The notes beneath the pieces are model-generated. The model saw only the letters and a list, made by a program, of their open reading frames with translations, searched no databases and was not told where the DNA came from. A program made the translations under genes and the position numbers. Below are positions 43,470 through 55,864 of a DNA stretch of 64,000 nt, in pieces (within the stretch, counting starts at the first letter, position 1; every line of letters starts with the position of its first letter). Source of the DNA: Symbiodinium natans (Eukaryota; Sar; Dinophyceae; Suessiales; Symbiodiniaceae); NCBI GenBank assembly GCA_905221605.1, contig CAJNDS010002739.1:64001-128000 (forward strand), read 5' to 3'.

Positions 43470-44590
43470 GATGTGCTGGGAAGCAGCTGGTCTAAGGCTA
43501 CGCCAAGGCTGGGTTCTTCTCGATTTCGCGGAGGAGTAATGCTGAGGAGAGTTCACCCGCACTGCAGGCCGCCCACGGGCTCCATCCATATTCACATGCG
43601 TCACACTACCTGAAGATTTCCAACGCTCGACGTGAGAAAAAACATGCCCTCGAGATGGAGGACATCTGATCATCCGGAGTGGTCAGAAGCCATGCAGACA
43701 GAAGCAGAAGCTGCTTTCACTGTAGAATCGTCAGCTTCGACGAAAGCGGTCTTCAGCACGCGATTTGGGTTTTGGATGCTCTTCGAGCAGAAGATGCACG
43801 CAGGTAAAAAACTATCAAAGTGCCCGAACCCCCTCTCGTGGTGGCCCACCACCCCACGAGCTCTGCCGCAGAGTGGCGGGGCTCGGTTCACAGTATAGAA
43901 AGCAGTGCGCGTGGAAGCTGGAGGTGGGTTCTTTGGGAGGGGAAGGAGGGAGGGCAAATTGCCCAACTTGTCCCGCTCGGCCCATCACTATGCAGCAGAC
44001 CTGTGCCTGTGAGGGGGTTGTGACGCGAGACTGATCTCCACTTGTTCGAGAGGAAAAGTCTGTCTCACGGTCAGCCTTGTGAGGCGGGTGAGACGGGGCA
44101 CATAAAAGAACGCCTCCAGAATTCCAGAGAACAAGTATGAGGCAAACGTGTGGCTGCCCAACAAGCCGGGAGATTTGGGGGGGGGGGGGGTGGTTGAGGC
44201 AAGTGGGGCAAGTGGGACAACATGAACTAGCTCTTCCAGAAAGGCAAGTGGGGCAAGTGGGGGCCAAACTTGATAGATGCAGATCGGACTGGCGCAGAGC
44301 TCTTGTCCAGAAACCCCCCTGTCAGAGCAGCGCGTTCTGGGCTTCTGCGAGCCTAGCTTATACTGGCGAGAGCCGCGGTCGGCACTGCAGGTGATCTACA
44401 GATGTCTGCAGCGCTGGGTTCTGAGCATCTATCCTGGCCACTGCAAGCTACGTTTCGTATGCAACTCGGATACAGTGTCTCGACACGCGAAAACACTCGA
44501 GCGAAATGTGTTGTTTGACCAAGCAGCCATGGGCACACACACACACAGAGACAGAGGTGGCAAAGCATTAAATCGGCACAACGCTTGATA
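43470..44590. other. No assembled gene; G run and 9-mer repeat
   Basis: The minus strand near 43800-43690 reads NRVLKTAFVEADDSTVKAAS and may be an exon. 44173-44270 has a 14-base G run followed by repeated AAGTGGGGC words. The rest shows nothing I can support. Confidence 0.3.
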
Positions 44591-46560
44591 AAATGAAGGG
44601 CAGCTGCGCCTCGTTGGCCACGGGCGCATGCAAATCAAGGAGCATGACGTTCTCGGTGGCGTGGAGGAAGGCACCTCACGACAGAACTCACAGGCTGCTG
44701 CGCAGATAGCTGCGCACGAAAGATACTTACACAGATGAGAAGCACAAGCTATAGACTTGGGCCGCTCGGGGTCACGCTCACAATATGCACTCCAGTCCTC
44801 AGGACTGCAAGCAGCCGCAGCAACTGAAGGCTTCCGCTAAGTGAACGCCTGCACTGCTTTAATCTAATCCAACTGGCTGAGCAGGGCGCGGTAGAGCCAC
44901 ATGCAAGCGAACGCTGCCGTTTGCTGCAAGCTGCTCCCCACCTAAGTGGGCAATTTCCCAAAAATCCTAAAAGGCCCTTTTTGAACCCTCAACGTTCCGT
45001 TTCCAGCACCCCGAGCACCCCACGAAGCACCTGCCCGGAGCCGGGAAACCTCGGAGTTCCGAACACATGATTTTGGGCATGATGGGCTTCAGCGGCGACT
45101 TGGAGCAAAAAGTGCACCTCATCTGGAGGTCGATCATGCTTTGGAACCCAGACTCTCTAGATCACTTGCCACGATGACAATTGCATCGACTTACACCCAA
45201 GAAACTACGCAGAAATATGGACCTTCGTGTCCTATCCCAAAAAGAGATGGACTTTCAACCTTACATTACCCAGCCTACCCTCGCAATGCAACCGACACAG
45301 CACAGCCGCATGAAACAGCATAGAGCCAAGATTCCGCAGAGAGATTCCAGCCAGCGCCTGCCAGCTTCCGCATTTGTAGCAAACACCGGCACTAGACTCA
45401 CTAAACTCAGCATGCGATGTGAAGAATCGGATCAACCGTGATCAACCCGTGCGACCTGCAGCCTACGTGCCTCAACTGGGAGAGACCATCGAAGGTTGGG
45501 ATACAGGCTGGCTTTTTTCCACTCATCTTAGAACCAAAGACCTTTTGGTCGATGCTCAGACAAACTGTACATCTTCAGCCACGGGAAGGGCTCCACCCAC
45601 CCAGGCCAGAGACTTGGTGTACAGTTCTGACAGCATGGGCGCCGTGAAGCCATGCATGGTCACGGGGTGCTCCGAACCTGAGGGCAAAAATCATTGGATG
45701 CCAATCTCACTGAGACTTTAAAAGGGTAAGCCGGCGGCAGGCAAAGGATCGCGAGTAGTAAGCTCCACTCCTGGACCATACAGGTACTCAATGCCAAGTG
45801 ATGCAAGGCGATGCGTAGTCGATTTAAACGAAGCTCACGTAGCACAAAGGCCATGTCCGGAATCTTTGCCGCACTCTTTGCAAATGCTGCTGCCCTGTAC
45901 TCAAGAACACATCCTGCAGCCGTCATCCTTCCCAATCAAAAACCTGCAGCAGACTGAACTTTGGCAAACTCTAAATAATCTTCACACCCCAAACTCTTAA
46001 GCATTTTAAGCATTTTGAAGGCCACCACAGGCCGTGACAACAGGGCAGCGCACCAAAAGTTGTGAACCACGTACAGTACTTAGATTCATCGCAGGCGCGC
46101 TGTTGGGTCCTGATGTTCCCAGCAGCACAGTGGGCTATAACCGCGGCTCCTGCACAGGCAACATGTTTCCGCGGACCACAAGCAGAAGAAGCACAAACTT
46201 GCCATCATACATCGACAACAATTCCAAGACCCTCCTTGGTCCGGCGAGAATGGGCAGCTGTTTGCCGGAAGATCCGGGAGAGGCTGCACCTGTTGCTGGC
46301 AAACCGCCTGCCAAGGCAAAGATGTGGTCGCGATTCAGTGCACTTTAACTCTTGGCTGAAACCTGCGATGGCGTGAACACACTTCTTCAAATGGAGGCCG
46401 ACTACCGACTGGCACTTGCAGGCTGTTGAACTTGCTTGGAGCAAGGGGCACGGAGTTAGCAAATCGACCTGTAACCAGGAAACCTGCTGCTTGCTGGCAC
46501 CAGCACAACTTAAGACCTAAAATTCTGGGGCCAATCCACCCCACGACTTTTCAATGTTGC
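44590..46560 (-). CDS. Scattered unrecognised exon blocks
   Basis: 44670-44590 encodes ATENVMLLDLHAPVANEAQL. 45920-45770 encodes KSAAKIPDMAFVLRELRLNR then LRIALHHLALSTCMVQ. 45660-45560 encodes GFTAPMLSELYTKSLAWVGG. 46450-46370 encodes FNSLQVPVGSRPPFEEVCSR. Each reads as coding on the minus strand, but they could not be joined into a model or assigned a family. Confidence 0.28.
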
Positions 46561-47061
46561 CATCGATCATCGAGCAGGAAATGGTTGCCCAGCTCCCTTT
46601 CTATTGTTGTAACATCGGCAATCACTGAATAATACAATCGCCGTGCTAGCTTCGATGCTCTTGAAGGAGCTACCTGATACAATTTGATTGTAGTTGCGGC
46701 TGCATGGGCCTGGACGACACCCAGCAAACTCTTGAGTTCTGCGAAGGATTTGCATGGATGCTCTGCTAAAAATTCTCTGGGGGCGCTCTACGACACTCTA
46801 TGAGGCTAGGTTTGCTCTCAAGGGTACTCTGGGATGGACACTCCAGGGATTCTCTGAAATAGGCACTCCGAGCGAAGACCCGGCCGAGGAGAATAGCTCT
46901 GCAAACATCCAACAACCGCACCACTGCGACAACGACAGCGACGACAGCAATGCCACACTTTGCGGGTGCTGGTGAGACAGCAACAAGAGTGCGTCAGCAA
47001 CCCCCTGATAATGTAAACCCCTCAACGGAAGAGTATCACACACTTGGGCTGAACCGTTTGC

Positions 47062-50000
47062 CTTGATGAAAGGGTTGTGCATATCAATCTTGCCCGTGAG
47101 GGAGGTCTGGACGAAGCCCGGTGTCAGAGAGCAGGCCTGCGCTGAAGCATCAGACTGGCATAAATGCCTAAACATGGCAAAACATGGTCGCAGAAGTCAG
47201 AGCTGGCCGGCCTCCACCCCGTTCCCCTCCTCACGCTTTGCCAACTCGGCTGCGTGTTGAATTTGCAAGAACTTGGCCACACCGTAGTTGGAAGCATTCT
47301 GCTGATAGCTGCCTGCCACTTTTAAGCTTGGCAGGGAGCATGGCAAAGATTCTCCAATTTTCCCGCTGGCTAGGCTCTGCTTTGACTGCACTTGGAGCCT
47401 GTGCGGGTGTGAATCGTCACGGGCTTCTTCGAAACGACAGGTGGCGGCAAATGTGAGAAGTCGCGGAAGCAGTCTGATGGCAGCCCGATGAATTCACAAG
47501 CATTTTCATGAGCTCCACTGGCCACATTGATGACCTCAAGGGAGAAACAGCAGCGAAGGGCTGCAGGCAACTGCAGAGCGCATGTACCACAAAAATACTT
47601 TGGCAAAACTTAACTTTGCTTTTGCCTTTGCTCGGACCGCTGTACCCAGTGCGTCCCCTCCGTACTTGCGCGCATGCATCCTTTCTCTGTAGCTCATTAG
47701 CACAATATATAGTGAACAGTAAAGGCATACGAAATGTTAAAATTTTATCGTGAGCATGCTAGGCCCAAGACAGAGGGATTAGATTGTGGCTAATTCTGCG
47801 CTACCACCTGAACCGGGGCCACCAAAGGGCCAGATCTAGACCCGTCGACGCACGGCCGCGCAAATACAGAGAGGCGATTGCAAGAGAACACTACACGCTG
47901 GGTCAGTTGGGGCACATGCATGGTGACAAACAAGAGTAACAGGCCCAACGACACCCGTCGCCCACACCAAAACAGCAAGAGCATGATGCCGTAGAAACGC
48001 CTGCAGTGGCAATCAGCCGAAAATAATAACACCTTGTCCGCTTGCTTTGCCGATATTCATGGTACTTATTCACCAATTATTACTGTTATAACTGTACTTC
48101 TAACTGTACTGAGAACCACATTCGAGCGCTTAAAGGCTGAGACGCGAATTGGATAATACGTACCATGAACCTCCAAGTATGTGCTTGTACGCTGTGATGG
48201 GCAAGAGGAGTGGCAGGAGTGGTCGCCTGCGAGGCTACTTCGGAAACGGCAAGGCTGCACCATGCTGCACCTGTCGCATCAACTTGGAGGTCAGAGACCA
48301 GGTGGGCGGCCGGGAGGTGTTGGAGCGATTTTCTTAACTTCGTTGTGATCGGGGCTCCACCCGAATAGGAAATTAAGAGAAAACCAGCACCTGTTTCACA
48401 ACTTCCTCTTGTTTAAAACGGAAGCCAGCCAAGCCGAGCAGCAAGCCCCCGCACTCCACCAAAAATCTTCTAAAAACAAAACTGGTTTTATTTGTCTCCT
48501 CCTGTTCAGACTTAGTAGCGAATTCGGTGCACTACCAGGAACCAAACAAATCTGCCGGTAGCAGCGTTCATACAGTTCCAAGCTTGTTCATTTGGAGGCC
48601 TGGAACCATCAGAGGTGTTAGAAACTGCTCCTGCTGTTGGGCACCTCTCAGTTCATTTGTGCCAAAAAAAACAGAAACCACTGAATCTGCCGAACCGAGG
48701 TTTGCGAGCAATGGAAACGAAGACAATCAGCATCGTTTTCTTAACCAGCGCTCGCACTGTACAAGCGCGATGGACCGTGCCAAGACAGAGGCGCCTCGGA
48801 AAGGGCAGAGGCTACTTCGGTCGGCAAGCTCAACAGAAGTTGCGGGACGGCACCGTGCAAATACCGAAGACGCAGACCAACGGGGGCCTCAGTCAGAGTC
48901 CTGACTGGGGAATGCCGCAAAGGAGCCACAGAGGTGCTGTCGGAAGGGGGGCCACACACAAAAGCAGTCTGCAAAGGGTGCCCTGCCAACCAAGCCGCCC
49001 ATCACAGACTCCGCACCTTCGGGCCGAAGCGGAGCTTCCTTGCCCAAGCCATGCCTCGTATGTTCTCTCGGGCTTGGCATCGCCCTTGATTGGGCCAAGC
49101 CCGCGTCGTGTGCCAAGGCATCCTTCCGGACGGCCACCCTGCCCTAGCACTGCACGGAAGGAGATGTTGCTCCAGCTGCCGGGTACGGCGCTGGGTCAGT
49201 TGCTTCGGAAACAAGTGCGGCCGATAGTTGGCACTTCAGATAGTCTTGTGGTACTCGGATCGCGTTCGGGGTCGGTCAGATAGGCGGGCCGTGTGGTCCT
49301 GCACACTTGGACGTGTCTAGTGGCAGTTTGGCGAACTTGCAGGCGTGCTGCTGCTGGACGATCATGGGCCAAGGCATGAGCCTTTGGACCCAAGGCGGCG
49401 TCGTCCGTGCCATCTTGATGACAGTATGGCCAGAGCTTGGGCGTTATGAGGTTCTATCAACTCCCTAAACCCCTCTAAACCCCCTTAAACCCCCAAACCC
49501 CTGAACCCACCTAAAACCCCCCCGAAGACCCCCAATACACTCCCTCAACATCACTTCGTTCACACACCGCACCCTGGAGGGCCGCCCGCGCCGAAGAGCC
49601 GGCAGAAGCAGCTCCGTCAGGAGGAAGTGGCCCAAGTAGTCCACCTCGTTTTGGGGAGAGTTGTCTTGAGAAGTTTAGAGTTCAGTTGCTTTCCTTTAGT
49701 ATGACGTTGACGTGATCATCAAAAAAGGGCGCCTGGAAAACCAATTCGAAACCATCCTGGCTCAGGGTGCTCGGGCTACCTGCGCTGAAGGAGGGCGGCG
49801 GCAAGGGCATGCTGTCGCGCAGAAGATATCGACACGTGACCCCTGCGTTATGGACAGAGGTGCCTGCCTATGCCGGCATCATTCACCAGCAAGTTTAAGT
49901 CCTCATAGCTCTGGTAGAAGGTTTTGGCAAAAGAGCGCACGGATTGCAGCGACCCCAAGTTCAGTGGCAACGCATCCTCAAAACGGGCCCATGCCAGTGC

Positions 50001-50430
50001 CAGAAGCACAGTGCAAACAGACGCCAACTTGAAAACGTTGAAATTTTTCGTTACCAATACAAGCAAGGCTCAACAGTGGCTCCAGTTGCCTTGGAAATAT
50101 TCTCTGCAGCAAGCCTTCCTCTGGTTTCATTGTGGTTGCCGATGACGACCTGCACAACGTTCTGAGCTGTCTGACCTGCACTTCGCAGCTCCATTCTACC
50201 GCTGCCTTGGCTCCACGCTTCGCGAGCGCAAACGCCGTGGCATATCCAAGGCCACTGTCACCGCCAGTGACAACGGCAAGCTTCCCAGTGAAGTTGTATC
50301 CTCGGCCGATGCAGCAACAATAACTTGACAACAACATCAACTTCGAGCTTGTTGAATCGAGCACGCGCCTTTCAAGACATCGTCGGCTGTGACATTTCCC
50401 GGACAAGGCCAGCAAAACCTTGAAAAGCAT
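47062..50430 (-). CDS. Short-chain dehydrogenase/reductase, retinol-dehydrogenase-like
   Basis: Classical SDR with an NAD(P)-binding Rossmann fold. Exons: 50430-50206 (ATG at 50430; TGGDSGLG cofactor motif, preceded by a hydrophobic start MLFKVLLALS suggesting a membrane anchor), 50149 to about 50061 (VVIGNHNETRGRLAAENISK), 49976 to about 49868 (LGSLQSVRSFAKTFYQSYED, then LLVNDAG), about 49770-49733 (DGFELVFQ), 49644-49573 (YLGHFLLTELLLPALRR), 47534-47439 (VINVASGAHENACEFIG), 47298-47212 (NYGVAKFLQIQHAAELAKRE) and 47136-47062 (LTPGFVQTSLTGKIDMHNPF). The catalytic set Ser (NVAS), Tyr and Lys (YGVAK) is intact. The usual NNAG reads NDAG. Donors include several GC. One ~2 kb intron lies between 49573 and 47534. 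C-terminal exons beyond 47062 were not found. Confidence 0.86.
47535..49572 (-). other. Large intron of the SDR gene
   Basis: Contains a degenerate telomere-like stretch at 49463-49530 (CCCTCTAAACCCCC-type) and a 222-codon plus-strand open frame at 48615-49283 with no recognisable domain, probably fortuitous. No other gene was identified. Confidence 0.6.
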
Positions 50431-50559
50431 AAGTTGAAGGCAACACCGCAACACTCGGCAAGCAGCTGCAAAACTGTGTGCATTTTAAGCTTCTCGCGAC
50501 TGTGTTGCGAAAGAAACGGCGAGAACGAATCGCAACATGGCTCGGAAATTGGCTACGCA

Positions 50560-52400
50560 AAGATACTGCGAAGCCAGACGCCGGCCACAAATCTGAACCA
50601 GAGGCAGGGCCTAGTTGGTGTGTTGGATGAACCGAACCATGAATGCAGGAGAATATGTTGATCGCATTGCTGCATCATGCTGCATCTAGCTATAGCTCGT
50701 TTTGAGGTGTCCAGGACTGTAAAGCGGTTTTGACTTGTACCTTGGTCGGTGCCACGCCGTTGGGTGGACTTTGGTGAGATGTGGTCGCCACAAAGTGTAG
50801 TTGGACACCGGTTTCCACCGGCAAACCCTTTTTTGCGTCCGGACTCCTGTGGATGTTGCCGGTAAGCCCTAAACCCGAAACCCGAAATGCGACACGTAAG
50901 CATGGCCTAGTGCGATGTGCATGTTGGCTGCTGACGCTGCCGTCTTGGCCGTTTTGAGATGAGGTGCACCTTGCTGAAACGACTCGGCGTGGGATTCGTG
51001 TATGTGTAATTCAAGATGCCAGCAATGAGCATGGTACTGGAGAAAACGCTAGTACGGGACCTGCTTGGTTGTTCAAGTCCACAGCATGTAACGAGACATG
51101 CAAACAGGACATGGCCTTGCGCCCTCCAGGAGCATATCCGCACGACGTCGTGCCAGCAACCGGCGCTGCAAAAAAGGCGTTGTGCCCAATGTGCACATCG
51201 AGCCTCACACGGCGGGGAAAGGAGTCCGAGATTTCCAGGCACAGGGGTCACACTTCTAAACATTTGCAGGGGGAGCTGCTGTGGAAAGGATGGTAGCCAA
51301 GCCAACGCTGCCCCAAGATCGCCATTGCCTGGAAACAACCCGTGCTCGAGTACAAGGGCTGCTTTTTGCCCAGAACTGTTGCAGGACATGTTCAAAGACT
51401 TTAAACCATGTTGGCGCCTATCAGAGGACCATCCGGAAGTCCTGGCCGCCAGGCAGACATCCATGCGGACAGCTCTACGCAAGTGGCAATGTCAAATGTG
51501 TGACCACCCTGCCTTTGCTGGGAACAAATTTCGGGGGCGCATCCCAAACGCCAATAATGTCATCAACCGGATGGTATCCGAACGTCCATCCTGAGTGATC
51601 CGGCGACCCGTCTGAAACCCAACACGAACACGCAGAAAGCTGCATACCCATCCAACATTGCACGGCTTTAAGTCGCCTGCGCAGGGGTGCCGCGGCCACA
51701 AGCACTGTCAACCCACTATGCATGAGCGTAAATCTTGCAGAATGCACCTTGCTGAAGGTCCATGTTGCTGATACGTGGCTCTGTGTCAGAATAGGGTATG
51801 TCGCGTTTGCCCCCCCCCCCCCCGCCCCTCGTTGCGGAGGAGGGTTGTCACAAGGAGCACGGCTTTGTTACAAACCCTATGTCGCAAAAAGAAGCCCGGG
51901 TTAGTTTCACATATTTTGCAGCTTTTGGCCGGCACCTATGTGTCAGCACAGCATACAGCACAGTCGAGCGAAACCATGGTTCTACGGCAAGGCCAAGCGC
52001 CATAAACCTCTTCAAAATCCTTGCGGGCAGCGACTTTGACGCTACTATCGCTACTGTACATGCTTTGCAAGCCGAAGTTGGCCAGCCGTGCTGGACTGCC
52101 AGCCATGCTGGACTGCCAGCCGTGCTGGACTGCCCACACAACAAGCAACTTTGACCACTGCTAGTGGACAAGCTCAACAAAACTAGATGGCTCCAGGTAC
52201 CCTGCGAGCCGGATTACAAAATCTTGCCATGCACCACGTCTGGGTATGTACGCGGCACTGGCTCCGAGGCTGAAAAACATTTGTGCGAGGGGGAACGGGC
52301 AAGCGCTTCAAAGCTGACAAGACGCTTGAGGTTCACGGTACGATGGCAATCTAATTAGACATGACTCGCGCCTAGCTGCTTTCTTTCCAAAGGAAGACAT
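50560..52400. other. No supported gene; short C run and 18 bp triplicate
   Basis: 51016-51598 is open on both strands without any recognisable domain. 51811-51823 is a C run. 52080-52135 has three copies of an 18 bp unit with GCCAGCCGTGCTGGACT. This is the boundary between the gene array and the transposon-rich right end. Confidence 0.4.
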
Positions 52401-52544
52401 AGCTGCTGTTCGCACGTTGTTTGCAAGCAAGAAACGGTGGTGGTATCAGCAAGATCCCCCTGCTGCCGTTTAAACGTAATGATCATCAAGTTCATCTTCC
52501 GGCCACCACTGCAAAAGAGCAGACTGCACAGACTGTCAGAGGAG

Positions 52545-53470
52545 GTGTTCTCCAGCTTGTGACATATACCTGTCGGACCGTCGGGCACTCATCGGCAAGG
52601 CTTGTTGAGATTGCTGAAGACTTGTGTTCGAGAGTGGTGCAGGCCGCCGCGCTGCAGGGTACCTGCTGGAAACACGCCACGTTCAGAATGGACAGTTTAC
52701 AGCAGAGACGGCCGGCCAATCTACTTCTGCTTCTCTTGGAGTAAAGCCGGGAGTGATACACATGGTGGCGTTCTGCTTTTGCTTCAGGTGGGGAGACTTG
52801 ACAAGCAGAAGTTCACCGAGAGCTATGATCCAGTGAAGTGTTGTGCTGGCAGGATTGGCGGTGTTCGATATGTGGATCGTAAAGCTGAGGGCCCACAGGA
52901 TCACACCTTCATCACTGCTTATGCCCCGCAGGAAACAGCGAGCGATGAAGACAAACAGGCCTTCTTCACAGAGCTTCAAACTTTGGTGCAAAAAAAAAAA
53001 CATGTGCAAACCCTGCCTCGGTGCACAGCAGTGTGGATGATGGGCGATTTCAACACGCATCTGGGCCCGATTCGCAGCACCGCAGTGTCCAACGCCAGGA
53101 TGCTGAGCCCACGAATGACAACGGGCCGCTCTTGGGGCACATGTGCGACAGTCTTGGGCTCTGTCTAGTGAACACTTTCCACGCAGCGGGAAGTACATGG
53201 TGGTCGGCTGATCAACTAACTAAACACAGATTTGATCACATCGCAATACGACGCGCTTAAACGTAGCAGGGTCAGCAAGTTGCTAGGGAAACGACACCAA
53301 TTGCTGACCACTGGCCGCTGGAGCCAGCGGTAAGTCTGCCGCGTCCGAAACATGCCGTGCTTCAATGGAACAGGCAAGCCATCCACCGTGCTGCTACGGA
53401 TCCAACGCTCTACATGCCCTTTCTTCAAGACGTTTCGGAGGCGCCGAGGCAACATTCTCCGACAGATTCT
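52545..53470 (+). mobile_element. LINE endonuclease fragment, frameshifted
   Basis: Apurinic-like endonuclease (EEP) domain of a non-LTR retrotransposon on the plus strand. It starts VTYTCRTVGHSSARLVEIAE with AALQGTCW, shifts frame near 52670-52690, and continues with DTHGGVLLLLQVG, TFITAYAPQE and the catalytic AVWMMGDFNTHLG (53020-53065). It shifts again near 53080-53140 to SLGLCLVNTFHAAGSTWW and HRFDHIAIRRA (about 53150-53258). Sequence to about 53470 (LQWNRQAIHRAATDP) probably continues the element. The reverse transcriptase is missing. At least two frameshifts make it a dead copy. Confidence 0.85.
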
Positions 53471-53477
53471 GGACAAA

Positions 53478-53560
53478 GTGTTTTTTTTTTTTTTCTTCGC
53501 ACCTTTTCTCCGCCAGCCGGAAAGTCACAAAAAAAAAAAAAAAAAGTCACAGAGTCGGGG
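53478..53560 (+). repeat. Poly-T and poly-A tracts beside the LINE fragment
   Basis: A T run at 53478-53495 and an A run at about 53529-53546, separated by a 33-base spacer. They follow the truncated LINE and may mark an insertion junction. Confidence 0.7.
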
Positions 53561-53569
53561 GTCACCGGG

Positions 53570-54400
53570 AAGGGGTCAGCGGGCGGGGAGGCGGCTTGCA
53601 GCGACCGGCCGTTCCCAGCGCCCGTCAGCGAGGAGCTCATGAAGCTCGGGTTCGCGCTCAGGAAGGATGGACTTTTGTGCAACTCCAAATGGGTCAGAAT
53701 CCTGCTGACTGGTGCGTTTGCCATGGTTTGATCAACCATGCACAAGCTTGTCTGGATGAATGTGCTGACACCCTGTGGAGCTACCCATACCCCAAACGCA
53801 TGGCGGACAACATGAGCTAACGTGAGACAACGTCAGGACGTCCAACGGCCATCGCAGTGAATCGACCCAGTTGAACTCTGCCCGCATTCGGATTCGGACT
53901 CGAGTGTACAATGTACAACAAAGGGACGATTGAGCCAAGCAGTCATTTGCAACCATACGAACAAGTCTGAAAGATGAGACCTAAATCAAGGAGAGGCCTG
54001 ACCGCTACATCTGAGGGCGGCACCACACAGGGGGACAACACGGAAGCACTAGAGCTACAGGCCCAGCTGCGTCCGACACCCGGCCATGCAGGATGCATCC
54101 ATCCCGACAACACGGCAGAGAGCATGGACGTCCGTAGGGCGAGGCCCCCGACACCCGCGTGAGTCTCCGGCGTCCCGCGAGATCTCAAGCACCACGCTTG
54201 CCAATGGGCCGTAACCCTATGCGAGAAGAACCCGACGGACCCAAGCAGATGCCAAACAGGACACGCCTCATCATCTGCAACGCCCGTTCTGGGGGCCTCC
54301 GAATGGATCTGCGTGGTATATCCCCAGCCAGTGACAGACAGTTCCTGAAACAAGGCCGCGTGAAGTCGTGGCCGATTCCACACACTTGTCCGACCGCTAC
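53570..54400. other. No supported gene
   Basis: Open frames on both strands, including a 217-codon minus frame (53943-54596) that overlaps the LINE remnant in another frame. No family is recognised outside the LINE. Confidence 0.4.
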
Positions 54401-54419
54401 AGCCCGAGCCAAGTGCTTG

Positions 54420-55290
54420 AGTATCACCTCGGCGCCCTTGTCCCACGTGCCGGGGAAGCTCAAAAAAGCTGAGTACATAGAAATGTTCAAAGTGGAAATG
54501 TAAATACCTGTAGTTCGCGAGCGCTTTTCCTTGTCCCACGTGCCGGTGCTTTTTACCACCATGGGCACAAAGACTATGCCTTGGGCCTCGCAGCACTGCG
54601 CAGTGTTGAGGTGGCTTTTTTTGTGCCGGGCATAGTCGGCAGCCGCTGCAGCTGTTTCCCTGATGGCCTTGGCCAAGGTCTCCTGTCGCTCTGGCGCGGT
54701 GCCGGCGAAGTCGAGTGCAGCAGGAGAACCGGCCAACACCGGTAAATAAACATTAGCAAGGCGCCTGCCAGCAGAGCGAGTATCGTCCGGGCACTGCGGG
54801 AGCAACAACCCGGACTTTTCTTCTTCGGGTCAGGTCACGGATGGCATTGTGCCTTTGCGTGCGTTCCCCGCCGGCAACACACATAGCGGCATGGTGTCCA
54901 CAGGGGTCCAGGATACCATCGCATCGTGGACACCAGACATCTTCAGCGCCGAAAAAGAATCGCCCGGTTAGCCGCGTCAGCTGCTAACAGAATTGCATCC
55001 CACTCTGCCGAGCCAATGTGCTGCGACAGGTCTCGCTGGCTGCTGCCCGCTTCCAAGGTGACCCGGGAGCGGGGCATTGAGGGCGTTGAGCGCCTGGACC
55101 ACATCGGGGTCGTTGAGCAGGTCGTTGGCGGAGAACGATGGGTCCAACTCAACACAAGCAGGCACGCTCTTCTCCAAAGAGGCCAAGTAGGCGGCGGGCG
55201 CGTGTCCGACTGTGCGGCGGAGTCCAAGCCCCGCTCTCGCATAATTAGCCTAACCCCGCCCGTCGCCACTGTGCAGCCGTTGGGTTGACG
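54420..55290 (-). mobile_element. LINE reverse-transcriptase C-terminal remnant
   Basis: On the minus strand, SLEKSVPACVELDPSFSAND (about 55185-55100), SAEWDAILLAADAANRAILF (about 55010-54950), then a zinc-knuckle-like segment VWCPRCDGILDPCGHHAAMC followed by QRHNAIRDLT (about 54940-54840), then RLANVYLPVLAGSPAALDFA and QCCEAQGIVFVPMVVKSTGT (54770-54550). This order is that of the C-terminal end of LINE-type ORF2 proteins in dinoflagellate genomes, as I recall them. The segments are in different frames, so the copy is broken. Confidence 0.8.
54436..54546. repeat. 18 bp direct repeat bracketing a 93 bp in-frame insert
   Basis: CCTTGTCCCACGTGCCGG occurs at 54436-54453 and 54529-54546. The intervening sequence is absent from the expected LINE protein, which continues GTWDKGAEVILKHLA after the second copy. 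The period is 93 bases, so the frame stays open. On the coding strand the insert ends in a TTTTTTGAGCTTCC pyrimidine-rich stretch. Confidence 0.8.
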
Positions 55291-55299
55291 CCGGTAAAA

Positions 55300-55860
55300 C
55301 TGGCAGAGGAGCGTCCTGCTCGATCCCATGACGTTCTTCAACGCCACCTTGGATGCCCACGCTGACCAAAGAGCAGAGCATCAGTATGCCTACGAAAGAA
55401 AATGCTCTCCGCATGCCTCTGGCGACATTACCGGCATCCAAAGCGAAGCGGTCCCGGTGCAGACCCAGGCCAAATGCGCATGGGAGTTTTTGTGTTGTGC
55501 TCAAAGATGGAGGTTTGCAGGGTGAAGCACTGGACCACGGCTTTCAGGAGAGTGACGACCAGGTTGTGGGTGATTGGAAGGATGTGCCAACTTTGGACAA
55601 CTACACTTGCGTTCGTTACAGTGGACGCACGTCTCGACGGCCTCGTACGCAGATGAGATGATCCGTGTCGAAGCGGCCGCAACAACAGCGCACGAGGTTG
55701 AAGCTGCAACACTCGACAACACTGCGGGTGCAATCACTTTTGACGGCTTTGAGCCAATGTCGCATGTGTATGCTCACTCATTGTGAAACATGCTGTGCGA
55801 CACCTATAAATCTAAACACCCCTCCTAAGCCAGGTTGCTTCACACGAGCCGTTTGGCTGC
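55300..55860. other. No recognised gene
   Basis: Short open frames on both strands. Possibly more decayed transposon sequence. Confidence 0.35.
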
Positions 55861-55864
55861 TCCG

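Noticed and set aside
48615-49283. 222-codon plus-strand open frame
   Set aside because: No recognisable domain, opposite to the array, and lying wholly within the large SDR intron in GC-rich sequence where chance frames are common.
50907-51598. 191-192-codon frames on opposite strands
   Set aside because: Mutually overlapping, no known motif and no splice structure that could be supported.
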